Below are positions 37,050 through 46,247 of a stretch of DNA of 64,000 nt, piece by piece. Below the pieces are notes generated by a model. That model saw only the letters and a program-made list of their open reading frames with translations, ran no database searches and was not told the origin of the DNA. The stretch is from Ferruginibacter sp. (lineage in GTDB: Bacteria; Bacteroidota; Bacteroidia; Chitinophagales; Chitinophagaceae). The first letter of the stretch is position 1; each line of letters opens with the position of its first letter. A program made the translations under genes and the position numbers. The stretch lies in the NCBI GenBank assembly GCA_014379625.1, contig JACMLJ010000052.1, positions 1-64,000 on the forward strand, in the 5' to 3' direction.

Positions 37050-37787
37050 ATGCCGGGTATAAAAGTTTTGCTGGTGGAAGATGACTGGATCATTGCCAAA
37101 GAAATTTCCTGTTCATTGCAGGATTTTGGTTTTGAATTGCTGGGCCCTTATGAAAGTGGGGAGGAAGCCCTTGCAAATATTGCTGCCATTAAACCGGACA
37201 TTGTATTACTGGATATCGGCTTAGCCGGTGATCTCACCGGTATTGAAACAGCACAGCACATCAAAAAAGCTTTTCCGGTTCCCTGTATTTTTCTTACGGC
37301 CCTGGCTGATATGGCTACCATTGATAAAGCCAAGCTCGCTGAACCCTATGCTTACCTTGTAAAACCGGTGTCAACCGAAACCTTATATTCCACCATTGAA
37401 ATCACCCTGCACAATGCATCCCTGAAACAACCGGAATTGCCGGCAATACCCCCGTTAAAAGAAGGTCTCACCATCGAAGATGGTATTTTTGTAAAATCTA
37501 ATAAAAGACTCGAGAAAATATTATTGAAAAATATCCTCTGGATAGAGGCATATGATATTTATGCGATGATACATACTGCAACGGGGAAATACCTGTTGAA
37601 CCATTCTTTGAAAATAGTAGAAGAAAAATTCCCCCAGCAAAAGTTTGTACGGGTACATCGTTCGTATATAGTTAACACTGATCAAATAGAAGCCATCGAA
37701 GAAAATGATCTCATCATCCACAACACACCGATACCGGTGGGCAAAACTTACCGGGATAAATTGATGGACCGCCTTTCGTTCCTCTAA
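37050..37787 (+). CDS. LytTR-family response regulator
   Basis: A 245-residue regulator. The receiver domain (1-120) has the acidic pair in LLVEDD, the phospho-acceptor Asp55 (IVLLDIGLAG) and Lys in YLVKPVS. The LytTR DNA-binding domain (about 150-245) has ILWIEAYDIYAMIHTATGKY, then FVRVHRSYIVNTDQIEAIEE. Divergent from the 7TMR-DISM kinase and directly upstream of the symporter operon, it probably activates those genes. A terminator-like A-tract/T-tract hairpin starts at its stop codon. A 14-bp direct repeat upstream of the symporter gene is a candidate binding site. Confidence 0.92.
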   Translation: MPGIKVLLVEDDWIIAKEISCSLQDFGFELLGPYESGEEALANIAAIKPDIVLLDIGLAGDLTGIETAQHIKKAFPVPCIFLTALADMATIDKAKLAEPYAYLVKPVSTETLYSTIEITLHNASLKQPELPAIPPLKEGLTIEDGIFVKSNKRLEKILLKNILWIEAYDIYAMIHTATGKYLLNHSLKIVEEKFPQQKFVRVHRSYIVNTDQIEAIEENDLIIHNTPIPVGKTYRDKLMDRLSFL

Positions 37788-37805
37788 AAAACTGGCGGTT
37801 TTTTT
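37786..37805 (+). terminator. Terminator after the response-regulator gene
   Basis: AAAAAAC and GTTTTTT enclose the 5-nt loop TGGCG and end in a T run. It overlaps the stop codon. The stem is AU-rich, so it could act on either strand. Confidence 0.55.
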
Positions 37806-37871
37806 GTCCCCCGCATGTACAAATAACTTTTCGCCTGAATGATTACCCTCTTTCACCCTAAAAATTATTTC

Positions 37872-37908
37872 ATTCACAAGTTTCCTATTTAAATATTCAT
37901 AAGTATCC
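37872..37908. promoter_or_regulatory. Direct repeat upstream of the symporter operon (candidate LytTR site)
   Basis: ATTCACAAGTTTCC at 37872 and ATTCATAAGTATCC at 37895 agree at 12 of 14 bases, with starts 23 bp apart. LytTR regulators generally bind pairs of direct repeats about two helical turns apart. The second copy ends 27 bp before the symporter start codon. Binding is inferred. Confidence 0.5.
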
Positions 37909-37935
37909 ATAATTTCCCCTTTCGATTAATTGCTT

Positions 37936-39465
37936 ATGAATAATTTGGCTTCTCATACCATGGTGACTGCTGTGTGGTTTAGTTTGGCAGCATATATTGC
38001 CTTCATCCTCTTTTTTGTTATACGTGGCGCAATGCGCACTAAAAACATTTCCGATTACGCCGTTGGCAATATCGACTTTTCTCCCACAGTATTAGGTCTT
38101 TCCCTCGCAGCTTCTATGAGCAGCGCCGCCACTTTTATTATTAACCCCGGCTTTGTAGCCTATTACGGTATCAGCGCTTTTTTATCCATGGGCTTCTTTC
38201 TTCCGTTGGGCACCCTGGTTTCCATGGCGGTATTGTCGAAGCGGTTTAGAAAAATTGGAAAGACAATCCAGGCCAAAACCCTGGCGCAGTGGATGGGCAT
38301 ACGCTATGACAGCAAAGCTTTCGCGTTGTATTTCGGATTCCTGTCTGTATTAATGATCGCTTTTATAGTATTGATATGTGTGGGGCTCACCCAGGTGCTA
38401 TCCCGTTCATTAAACCTGCAAATTTTTCCAACACTGGTGGGCATTGTTATTTTTACTTTTGGCTATATGATGTTTGGCGGGGCCAATTCGATGGTATACA
38501 CCAATACGGTCCAGGCATTATTAAAGCTAACCGTTGCCGTTATATTGCTTACCTCGGGTTACGAACATTTTTCTAACGGCCTGCATGGATTATTAGATAA
38601 ACTGGTCGCCATTGACCCATACCTGGCAAGGCCTTTTAATGAAACCAGTCCCTTGTACAGGGATTTTTTTGAAGTGGTGGTTTGCCAGGTCGTAGTAGGT
38701 GTAGCCGTGATATGCCAGCCACATATTCTTACCCGCTCTTTATTTTTAAAAAATGACAAGGATGTAAACCGTTTTCTTACAGTAGCCATCATTGTGTTAG
38801 GCATATTCTTTTTAGTGGTATTTACCGGGATTTACGCGAGGCTGCATTTTCCCGGCCTCGCCGTAAACGGCGCTAAAATATCGCTGGATAGTGTAATGCC
38901 CTCTTTTGTGGTAAACCGGTTCCCTGTTTATATTGCCATTGTCATTATCCTGGGTATGATCTCTGCCGGCATGTCTACCCTGGAAGGACTGATACAATCC
39001 TTAAGCACCACCATTACATCAGATATCCTGCAACCACTTACCGGCAACAAGCTTATAAAAAGCGAAGCAGGTAAGGGGATCATTCCTGCATTGGTCATGA
39101 ACAGGATAGTGATCGGCTTACTGGCCATTGTCTCCATCTTTGTTTCGTACCAGCAACTCGTTAACCCCACCCTGAGTGTTGGCATACTTGCCCAGAATGG
39201 CGTGTATGCCTATTTCTCCGCTGCCTTTATTCCTGTGTTGTTTGGTATATTTTTAAAAGATGTACATAAGTTGGTGCCTGTAACCGCATCCGTTACCGCG
39301 TTGATCGTACATTTTAGTGTTTATTATTTACGGCTTACCCCCTACATGCAGGATAGTGTAAGAAACCCCGGTGTAGCTTCCGCCATTGCCATTATTTGTT
39401 CGCTGCTGGTGGGCGGCTCCTTGTACCTGGCTTTAAAAAGAAAACCACAACTGGCAACCGCATGA
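37936..39465 (+). CDS. Sodium:solute symporter (SSS family)
   Basis: A 509-residue inner-membrane protein with about 13 hydrophobic helices in the LeuT-like SSS pattern. Typical parts are KNISDYAVGNIDFSPTVLGL, then SLAASMSSAATFIINPGFVA and YYGISAF, GYMMFGGANSMVYTNTVQAL, and ILGMISAGMSTLEGLIQSLS. The family moves proline, pantothenate, sugars, acetate or other acids with sodium. A TTG at 37930 would add two residues; the ATG at 37936 is preferred. Its stop overlaps the start of the hydrolase gene as ATGA, which implies translational coupling. The solute is not readable, but the coupling suggests a product or substrate of that hydrolase. Confidence 0.88.
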   Translation: MNNLASHTMVTAVWFSLAAYIAFILFFVIRGAMRTKNISDYAVGNIDFSPTVLGLSLAASMSSAATFIINPGFVAYYGISAFLSMGFFLPLGTLVSMAVLSKRFRKIGKTIQAKTLAQWMGIRYDSKAFALYFGFLSVLMIAFIVLICVGLTQVLSRSLNLQIFPTLVGIVIFTFGYMMFGGANSMVYTNTVQALLKLTVAVILLTSGYEHFSNGLHGLLDKLVAIDPYLARPFNETSPLYRDFFEVVVCQVVVGVAVICQPHILTRSLFLKNDKDVNRFLTVAIIVLGIFFLVVFTGIYARLHFPGLAVNGAKISLDSVMPSFVVNRFPVYIAIVIILGMISAGMSTLEGLIQSLSTTITSDILQPLTGNKLIKSEAGKGIIPALVMNRIVIGLLAIVSIFVSYQQLVNPTLSVGILAQNGVYAYFSAAFIPVLFGIFLKDVHKLVPVTASVTALIVHFSVYYLRLTPYMQDSVRNPGVASAIAIICSLLVGGSLYLALKRKPQLATA

Positions 39466-40394
39466 AAACAATAGCTACCATAGCGATGATATTCCTTTTG
39501 GGCATTTTTGTACATGCGCAACCAAACTGTTTACCTGTGTACGGCAATCCGGTAAAGCAACTATCCGTTAATGATAGCCTCAAGATCGCGTATACTGAAA
39601 AAGGAAAAGGCGAAACGATCCTCTTCATCCATGGGCTTGCAGGGAATATTTCACACTGGGAAAAAAATATTGAGACGCTGTCAAAGCATTTTCATTGCAT
39701 TGCGGTTGACCTGCCGGGTTATGGACATTCTGTTACACGGGTATCTTCCCCTTTGCAGGACCAGCTTGAAATGTATGCTGATGTCGTACTATCGTTTATC
39801 AAAATAATGAATATAAAAAAGCTCACCATTGCGGGCCATTCCATGGGCGGGCAAATTGCAATTATTGCGGCTTTAAAAAACCCGGGTGCCATCCATAAAC
39901 TGGTATTGGTTGCCCCGGCAGGTTTTGAAACTTTTTCAGTCACTGAAGCTGATTTTCTTAAGAATATATCTACCCCCGCATTTTTTAAAAGCCAGGATGA
40001 AACCGCCATTCGCGGATCTTTCAAAAAGAATTTTTACCTGCAGCCTGCTGATACGGAAAAATTAATTGCCTACAGGATTGCAATGAAGCAATGTACAGGC
40101 TTTGACGCCTGGTGCGGCAATATCGTAAACGGAATAAAGGGGATGCTGGCCCATCCGGTGAAAACCCAGCTAAGCCGGTTGCATCAAAAAGTATTGATCC
40201 TTTTTGGTGAAAATGATGAACTAATTCCCAACAAATACCTGCACCCCGACATGACGACCGCCGCTATAGCCGCGGACGGATCAAAACTTATCAGTGATCA
40301 TACATTATTAATGATACCGCAGGCGGGCCATTTCCTGCAATTTGAAAAGCCCGCGGATGTTAATGCCGCGGTAATCAATTTTTTGGCAAATTAA
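39462..40394 (+). CDS. Exported alpha/beta hydrolase
   Basis: A 310-residue hydrolase. A signal peptide covers about 1-21 (TIAMIFLLGIFVHAQ). The core has the oxyanion region FIHGLAGN, the nucleophile elbow AGHSMGGQIA, an acid in ILFGENDELIP, and the late histidine in IPQAGHFLQFEKP. Such proteins are esterases, lactonases or C-C bond hydrolases. The frame opens at 39396 inside the symporter gene, but the coupled ATGA start at 39462 leads straight into the signal peptide and is clearly right. It should act in the periplasm, perhaps freeing an acid that the coupled symporter imports. Confidence 0.87.
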   Translation: MKTIATIAMIFLLGIFVHAQPNCLPVYGNPVKQLSVNDSLKIAYTEKGKGETILFIHGLAGNISHWEKNIETLSKHFHCIAVDLPGYGHSVTRVSSPLQDQLEMYADVVLSFIKIMNIKKLTIAGHSMGGQIAIIAALKNPGAIHKLVLVAPAGFETFSVTEADFLKNISTPAFFKSQDETAIRGSFKKNFYLQPADTEKLIAYRIAMKQCTGFDAWCGNIVNGIKGMLAHPVKTQLSRLHQKVLILFGENDELIPNKYLHPDMTTAAIAADGSKLISDHTLLMIPQAGHFLQFEKPADVNAAVINFLAN

Positions 40395-40429
40395 AACTAA
40401 CAAAACACTAACCAATAAAAAAAGTAAAT

Positions 40430-42994
40430 ATGAGAAAACTAATCCTGCTGCTGGTAATTATTGTTTCATCAATAACTGCCTTTGCACAAACTACCGGTAA
40501 AATATCCGGTAAGATCACAGATGGTACTACCGGTGATCCCTTAGTGGGGGCAACTGTTACCATTAAAAGAACCAATAAGGCCGTAACCACGGACAAGGAT
40601 GGTTCATTTTCTTTAACGAATCTAAGGCCGGGTAAAACAACGCTGCTTATTTCCAGCACAGGTTATGCTGAAACCGAGATAACTGCTGATGTACCTGCAA
40701 CCGGCGAATCTATGGTAAATATTACCCTGCAATCCTCTACCAAAACAGAAGATGAAGTGGTAGTATCTGCTTCCAAACGGGCAGAAAAAATTACCCGGGC
40801 ACCGGCATCGGTTAGCCTGATAACGGCCAGGGACATAGAGCAGACTTCCTCTTTTAATGTGGGCGAACTGGCCAGCAAAATACAGGGGGTGGAATTTGTA
40901 CGTACCGGTGTAAATGGCGTGGGCATCAATGCAAGGGGCTTTAACAATGCTTTCAATGCAAAAATACTCGCCATGACGGACGGCAGAAATTCCATGATGG
41001 CAGGTGGTAGCGGTTTGGCTGCAGGCATTATGAATACCGTGATAAAGGAAGATGTGGCGAGGGTGGAAATTGTATTAGGCCCCAATTCGGCATTGTACGG
41101 TCCTAATGCACACAATGGAATTGTAAATACCATTACCAAAGATCCCCGTATTTACCAGGGAACCACCCTCGCATTAAGTGCCGGCAACCAGGATGTTTTC
41201 TCCGGCCGCTTTCGCCATGCCACAAAAATTAATGAGCATTGGGCTTATAAACTAACGGGTGAATATACCACCGGCAAAGACTTTTCATTTGCAGACAGCG
41301 TATATGCGGGCGGTTCGGTATTTGGCCCGGCCGTAGCAATACCGGAACGTATCCCTTCTTACCAGTTTAAGCATGTACGGGGTACGGCCGACCTGTACTA
41401 CAGCGTAAATAAAAAATCGGATATCATCGTTTCTTATGGCGGGACTAATAATAATTTTCTTTCGGTGAATAATGTGGGGCGCAACCAGATACGTGACTGG
41501 AAATTTAGTTACCTGCAGGCGCGCTATGTTTCTCCCCGCTGGTTTGGGCAATTGTATGAAACATGGACCAATGTGGGCACATCCTATGGCATACCGGGCT
41601 ATACGAGGGATTTTTACAATCGTACACACAGTACCATTACAGATCCTGCGAATGCGGCATTTCCATCATCCGGATTATTAACTCCTGAGAAGGCTGAAGC
41701 CAATGCCTTGCGCCTGGGAAATATGTTTAAAGAAACGTCCAAAAGGTTCAATGCCGAACTGCAATACAATTACACTTTCCAGGAGATTGGCCTCGGATTG
41801 GTAACCGGTGTTTCTTATCAAAAAGACAACCCAAATACTTATGGTACTTCTCTTGCGGACGCCACTAAAAAAATAGAAGTAACCCAATATGGCGCCGTGC
41901 TGCAGTTGGAAAAAACATTACCGGCCGATTTTAAATTGGTAGGCGCCGTGAGGGTAGATAACCACAGCGCTTTTGGAAACCTGGTGGCTCCTAAAATTGC
42001 ATTGGTGAAAGGTGTTCCCGGCGGTAGTGTGCGCCTTACTTATGGCCGTGCCAACTCCGCTCCGCTGATACTTTTCCAGAGTGCCAGCGTGTTTAATCTG
42101 GTATTCGGAAATGGTAACGGGGTAAAATATATTCCCAACGGCGCTAACGTGAATGATGCTGCCGCGGTAACAGTAACACAGAAATTAAAAGTAGAGAAGA
42201 TTGGTACATGGGAGCTTGGGTATAAGGGGAAAATCGGCGGTAAATTGTATATCGACATCAACGGTTATTATGGTAATACAAAAGATTTCCTGAGCCCGGC
42301 GATTACGGTTGGCGGCAGGGCATTAAGTGTAGGCGATATTCCGATCCCGGCTTTATTAATACCCGGTACAACCAATACATCCGGTATTTTGAGCGGCGCC
42401 GCCTACAGTACTTATTTTAATTATGGTGAAGTAGCTTCTTATGGGATTGATTTTGGATTGAATTATTATTTCTGCGACCAGGTTTCTTTCGCCGCCAAAT
42501 ATTCATGGTTTGGTTCTGACATTACAAAAGACAATATGAAAAATGATGCCAACAGGGATGGCTTTGTTTCGGTAGAAGAAAAAAGTTTAAATGCACCGGT
42601 TAACCGGCTGGCTGCAACATTAAGTTTTCAAAACCTGGCAAAGAAAAAGCTGTTCATCAATCTTTCGGCCCGTATTGTACAAAGCTATGATTTCTATTCC
42701 GGCAGCCAGATCGGGACAAAGGCAGGTGAGGGAAAACGTGGACTGGTATATGGCGGAATCAATCCCCTCAATAATTTGCCAAGAAACTATGTGAAGAATT
42801 TTGACCATGGTGCACTGGGCGGTTTTACCACCATTGACATAAGTACGGGGTATAAATGCAATGAAATGCTTACGGTTGGCGCGGGAGTAAGTAACCTTTT
42901 CAATACCACTCAAAGGGAGTTTGTTGGTTCACCATCCATCGGCCGTTTGATTTCCGCCGAAATAAGGGTACATATTCCAAATACAAAAAAGTAA
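40430..42994 (+). CDS. TonB-dependent receptor (non-SusC type)
   Basis: An 854-residue outer-membrane receptor. Signal peptide about 1-20 (ending ITAFAQ), carboxypeptidase-regulatory-like domain about 22-105 (GKISGKITDGTTGDPLVGAT), plug about 115-235 (ARGFNNAFNAKILAMTDGRN, then VARVEIVLGPNSALYGPNAH), then the barrel with the NGLVN-like NGIVNTITKD transition. No SusD gene follows, so it resembles receptors for small ligands rather than a SusCD pair. It lies 35 bp after the exported hydrolase gene and probably imports the compound on which that enzyme acts. Confidence 0.9.
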   Translation: MRKLILLLVIIVSSITAFAQTTGKISGKITDGTTGDPLVGATVTIKRTNKAVTTDKDGSFSLTNLRPGKTTLLISSTGYAETEITADVPATGESMVNITLQSSTKTEDEVVVSASKRAEKITRAPASVSLITARDIEQTSSFNVGELASKIQGVEFVRTGVNGVGINARGFNNAFNAKILAMTDGRNSMMAGGSGLAAGIMNTVIKEDVARVEIVLGPNSALYGPNAHNGIVNTITKDPRIYQGTTLALSAGNQDVFSGRFRHATKINEHWAYKLTGEYTTGKDFSFADSVYAGGSVFGPAVAIPERIPSYQFKHVRGTADLYYSVNKKSDIIVSYGGTNNNFLSVNNVGRNQIRDWKFSYLQARYVSPRWFGQLYETWTNVGTSYGIPGYTRDFYNRTHSTITDPANAAFPSSGLLTPEKAEANALRLGNMFKETSKRFNAELQYNYTFQEIGLGLVTGVSYQKDNPNTYGTSLADATKKIEVTQYGAVLQLEKTLPADFKLVGAVRVDNHSAFGNLVAPKIALVKGVPGGSVRLTYGRANSAPLILFQSASVFNLVFGNGNGVKYIPNGANVNDAAAVTVTQKLKVEKIGTWELGYKGKIGGKLYIDINGYYGNTKDFLSPAITVGGRALSVGDIPIPALLIPGTTNTSGILSGAAYSTYFNYGEVASYGIDFGLNYYFCDQVSFAAKYSWFGSDITKDNMKNDANRDGFVSVEEKSLNAPVNRLAATLSFQNLAKKKLFINLSARIVQSYDFYSGSQIGTKAGEGKRGLVYGGINPLNNLPRNYVKNFDHGALGGFTTIDISTGYKCNEMLTVGAGVSNLFNTTQREFVGSPSIGRLISAEIRVHIPNTKK

Positions 42995-43008
42995 CCAGGA
43001 GTTGACCG

Positions 43009-43050
43009 TCAATGGTGAATGGTGAATGGTCAATGGTCAATGGTGAATCA
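43009..43050. repeat. Six tandem 7-bp repeats (TSAATGG)
   Basis: Units in order: TCAATGG, TGAATGG, TGAATGG, TCAATGG, TCAATGG, TGAATCA. Two reverse-complement units (CCATTCA, CCATTGA) lie at 43181-43194. The array runs straight into the palindrome at 43049. Confidence 0.8.
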
Positions 43051-43126
43051 ATGTCGTCCGGGTAAGCCCTGCAATTTAATAGCCCCGTCTCAAGCACGGG
43101 GCAATTAAAACCCTTAAACGACATTG
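43049..43126. repeat. Two-stem palindromic element downstream of the TonB receptor
   Basis: The outer arms CAATGTCGT (43049-43057) and ACGACATTG (43118-43126) enclose an inner stem, GCCCCGT paired with ACGGGGC (43082-43102). The inner stem could act as a weak terminator for the receptor gene, although no T run follows. The overall form looks like a mobile or REP-like palindrome. Confidence 0.65.
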
Positions 43127-43236
43127 AATGGTAAATGTACAAAAAGATGAATATAGAATGAATATGCGTGCATTGATTGCCCATTCACCATTGACAAACT
43201 AACCCAACTCCTTTCAAATAAGTTAACACCCAACTT

Positions 43237-44838
43237 ATGCCGGCCAACACATTAACCATACAGCATTTATTGGCGCGAAATGCCCGGTATAAACCATGGC
43301 ATTATGCTTTTGTTTTTGGTGAAAGCAGGTTTTCATTTAAGGAGTTAAATGACCGGGTGGATCAATTGTGTAATGCACTGTCAGCCGCAGGTATCAGAAA
43401 GGGTGATAAAGTAGCCACTTTACTTTCCAATACTATTGAACTGTACGAAGTATATTGGGCCTGTGCCAAAATGGGCGCGGTTGCTGTGCCCTTAAGTCCG
43501 TTGTTGCGGGAACAGGGTTTATTAAACCTGCTCCAAAATTCCGACACCAGTTTAGTAATTACCTGCAAAGAACTAACGGTTTATTTAGATGAAATAAAAC
43601 CGGCTTTACAAAATATAGGTGTAGATAATTATTGGGTAATTGACCGTGAATATTGTAGTGGGTATAAAAATTATCATGAACAGAAACAGCAACAACCCAC
43701 TTTGGCGCCCCCAGTTGAAATGGTTGACGGCGATGATACCTGCAATATCATGTATACCAGTGGCACCACCGGTTTACCCAAGGGTATCGTTATCAGTCAT
43801 GCGGTAAGGGCCTTGTATTGTACCCTATTCGCCAATGCATTTCGCATGGCGCCCGAAAGCGTGGTGATGCATTCCGGGGGTATAATTTTTAATGGCGCTT
43901 TTTTAACGCTGATGCCTGCCATGTACCTGGGTTGCACCTATATTTTGCTGGATCATTTTGATGCGGGGAAGGTGATTGAGATCATTAAAAAAGAAAAAGT
44001 AACCCATACTATTTTAGTTCCCTCACAGATCATCGCCTGTTTGCAGCAGGAAGATTTTAACGGGATAAATCTTCCTTCACTGGAATATATCCTTTCGGTA
44101 GGCGCTCCGCTGTTACAGGCACAGAAAGAATCCATGAATGAAAAATTGCCCGGTGTGTTTTATGAACTCTATGGACTAACAGAAGGTTTTATGACGGTAT
44201 TGGACAAAACGGAATCGCATAGAAAAATAGGTTCTGTTGGCACAACTTTACCCTTTATGGATATGAAGGTAGTAGATGATAACGGGACTGAAGTTGGGGT
44301 TGGATCAATAGGAGAGATTATTGGCAATGGCCCTTTGCTAATGACAGCATATTACAAAAATCCTGTACAAACAGCGGAGGCTATTCGCAATGGCTGGCTG
44401 TACACCGGCGATATGGGGTATATGGACGAAGAAGGTTTTTTGTTTTTAACCGGAAGAAAAAAAGACCTGATCATTTCCGGTGGGGTGAATGTTTACCCTG
44501 TTGATATTGAAGAAGTGATCATTATGCATCCGCATGTAAAGGATGTGGCGGTATTTGGTGTGCCTCATAAAGATTGGGGGGAAACACCTGTAGCCAGTGT
44601 GGTATTAAAAGTTCAGGGTTCAGTAAGCGAAGAAGAAATACTGTTATGGGCCAATAACCACCTCGAAGCCCGTTATCAAAAACTGCATGAAGTATTGATC
44701 ATCGATGAACTCCCAAGAAATGTAGCGGGAAAAGTGTTGAAACGGGAATTGAGGGAAAGGCATAGCAATGGTAACGTTCCCCGAAGTCCTGAACTTGTCG
44801 AAGGGCGGAGAGGGGTTGGCGGTGAGGTTATACAGTAG
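43237..44838 (+). CDS. AMP-dependent acyl-CoA synthetase/ligase
   Basis: A 533-residue adenylate-forming enzyme that activates a carboxylic acid with ATP and CoA. Motifs are IMYTSGTTGLPKGIVISH (phosphate loop), FYELYGLTEG, YTGDMGYMDEEGFLFLTGRK, then KKDLIISGGVNVYPVDIEEV, and the catalytic lysine near NVAGKVLKREL. The acid is unknown; the family includes fatty, aromatic and succinylbenzoate ligases. The last 20 or so residues (after LRERHSNG) do not belong to the fold. They come from a dispersed DNA repeat read as SPELVEG. A 7-bp inverted repeat, ATAAGTT and AACTTAT, ends inside the start codon. Confidence 0.88.
   Translation: MPANTLTIQHLLARNARYKPWHYAFVFGESRFSFKELNDRVDQLCNALSAAGIRKGDKVATLLSNTIELYEVYWACAKMGAVAVPLSPLLREQGLLNLLQNSDTSLVITCKELTVYLDEIKPALQNIGVDNYWVIDREYCSGYKNYHEQKQQQPTLAPPVEMVDGDDTCNIMYTSGTTGLPKGIVISHAVRALYCTLFANAFRMAPESVVMHSGGIIFNGAFLTLMPAMYLGCTYILLDHFDAGKVIEIIKKEKVTHTILVPSQIIACLQQEDFNGINLPSLEYILSVGAPLLQAQKESMNEKLPGVFYELYGLTEGFMTVLDKTESHRKIGSVGTTLPFMDMKVVDDNGTEVGVGSIGEIIGNGPLLMTAYYKNPVQTAEAIRNGWLYTGDMGYMDEEGFLFLTGRKKDLIISGGVNVYPVDIEEVIIMHPHVKDVAVFGVPHKDWGETPVASVVLKVQGSVSEEEILLWANNHLEARYQKLHEVLIIDELPRNVAGKVLKRELRERHSNGNVPRSPELVEGRRGVGGEVIQ
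44788..44804. repeat. Dispersed repeat CCTGAACTTGTCGAAGG inside the 3' end of the ligase gene
   Basis: I recognise this 17-mer as a variant of the CCTGAGCTTGTCGAAGG repeat that is scattered through many bacterial genomes. Here it is translated as PELVEG and has lengthened or replaced the natural C-terminus of the ligase. Confidence 0.6.
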
Positions 44839-45147
44839 GGACAAGGGATTCAAACATTTTATCGGAGAACAATAATGATAGATTTTAATCTTCGTCCTTC
44901 CTAATGGGTTACTTGAAAAACAAATGCCAGTACAAAAAAAGGTTCAGGGTAAGAATGCGTACCTGGCGGTTTTGGCCTTCGTCTATTTTAAAATCAATGT
45001 AAATAAGCAGGTTACCTTTTGAAGGGCTGAAAATAGTATGACTGACAATGGGATATGGAATAGGATTACTAAAAGACACTACCAATTGCTGATGATATTG
45101 ATTTCGAAAAGTTATCCTTCGAATTCTCACCAGTACCTGTGTAAGAC

Positions 45148-45271
45148 GCCTCTTTTGGTTCGATACCAACGTAGTCGGTATTCAAAAAATGCGAAGCAAA
45201 TTTTTTGAAAGAAGCAAAAGTAGCGTCGTCACAGGTACGCAGCCCGCCGGCTGAGGAGGCAAAATCGCCGA
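45148..45271. repeat. Dispersed element of about 125 bp, copy 1
   Basis: It aligns by eye with the copy at 48037 over its whole length. Shared blocks include AAAAAATGC, GAAGCAAAA and ACGCAGCCCGCCGGCTG, then GGAGGC. The similarity appears to extend about 50 bp further to the left in both copies. It lies in the 569-bp gap between the ligase and hydrolase genes, where no gene is seen. On the minus strand copy 1 gives a protein-like frame (DDATFASFKKFASHFLNTDY) with no start; copy 2 has stops there. A hairpin (AAGTAGCA paired with TGCTACTT, 45289-45320) follows. Confidence 0.7.
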
Positions 45272-45407
45272 AATTAAAAGAACTATGTAAGTAGCAAAAG
45301 TCTTTGAACTTATGCTACTTAATATTATTATTAGGTACGTATTATTGTGATGAACCCAAAAAAAATTTCATTGTGCAAAACTACGACCCGAAAGAAAACA
45401 AAAAACT

Positions 45408-46241
45408 ATGCAAAGTCAATTTATAAAAACCAATGGGATCAAACTTCATTATTTAAATTATGAGGGAGGCAAACCAACCATTATTTTAATGCACGGCCTT
45501 ACCGCCAATGCGCATACATTTGATGGGTTGATAGCAGCAGGGTTAAGTCCCGCATTTAATCTGGTGTCTGTCGACCTGCGGGGCAGGGGCCTGAGCGACC
45601 AGCCGGTAACTGGATATACCATGGCAGAACATGCGAAGGACATAGTAGGTTTGCTGGCTCATTTGCAAATTGAAAAAGCAGTTATCGGGGGCCATTCTTA
45701 CGGGGCATTGCTCACCTATTACCTTGCCGTACATTATCCGCAGCGTATCGATAAAATGATATTGCTGGATGCTGCCGCACGAATGCATGAAAATACTAAG
45801 GAGATGCTGATACCGGCGATGAGCAGGATAGGGCAAACATTTTCTTCATTTAATGCATACTTAGAAAAAGTAAAAACTGCTCCTTATCTTACCGCCTGGG
45901 ATGATGCGATGCTGTCTTATTACCAGGCCGATATTATTGAAAATAATGATGGAACAGTAACCCAGCGATCTCAACCCCGGCACATAACCGAAGCCGTTAC
46001 AAAAGTACTGGCGGAGCCATGGCCGGAATATATAAAAGGGGTGGCGCAGGAAGCGATATTAATAAATGGCACGGGCGCATATACCCTGAATGCACCTTTG
46101 TTGCCAAAGGAATATGCAATGGAAACCGTTAACATAATGAAACGATGCACCTATGCAGAAGTAAGCGGCAATCACCAGACAATGCTGTATGGTACTGGTG
46201 CAAAACAAATAACGAAAGCGATCAAATCATTTTTAAAATAA
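45408..46241 (+). CDS. Cytoplasmic alpha/beta hydrolase
   Basis: A 277-residue hydrolase without signal peptide. LMHGLTANAHTFDG holds the oxyanion turn. VSVDLRGRGLSDQP is typical of the family. GGHSYGALLTYYLA carries the nucleophile Ser, and SGNHQTMLYG the probable catalytic His. The closest visible style is that of esterases and meta-cleavage-type C-C hydrolases. It is 6 bp ahead of the SDR gene, so both are one operon. With the acyl-CoA ligase upstream it may process the same imported substrate. No ring-cleaving oxygenase is present to support an aromatic pathway. Confidence 0.83.
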   Translation: MQSQFIKTNGIKLHYLNYEGGKPTIILMHGLTANAHTFDGLIAAGLSPAFNLVSVDLRGRGLSDQPVTGYTMAEHAKDIVGLLAHLQIEKAVIGGHSYGALLTYYLAVHYPQRIDKMILLDAAARMHENTKEMLIPAMSRIGQTFSSFNAYLEKVKTAPYLTAWDDAMLSYYQADIIENNDGTVTQRSQPRHITEAVTKVLAEPWPEYIKGVAQEAILINGTGAYTLNAPLLPKEYAMETVNIMKRCTYAEVSGNHQTMLYGTGAKQITKAIKSFLK

Positions 46242-46247
46242 ACGGGT

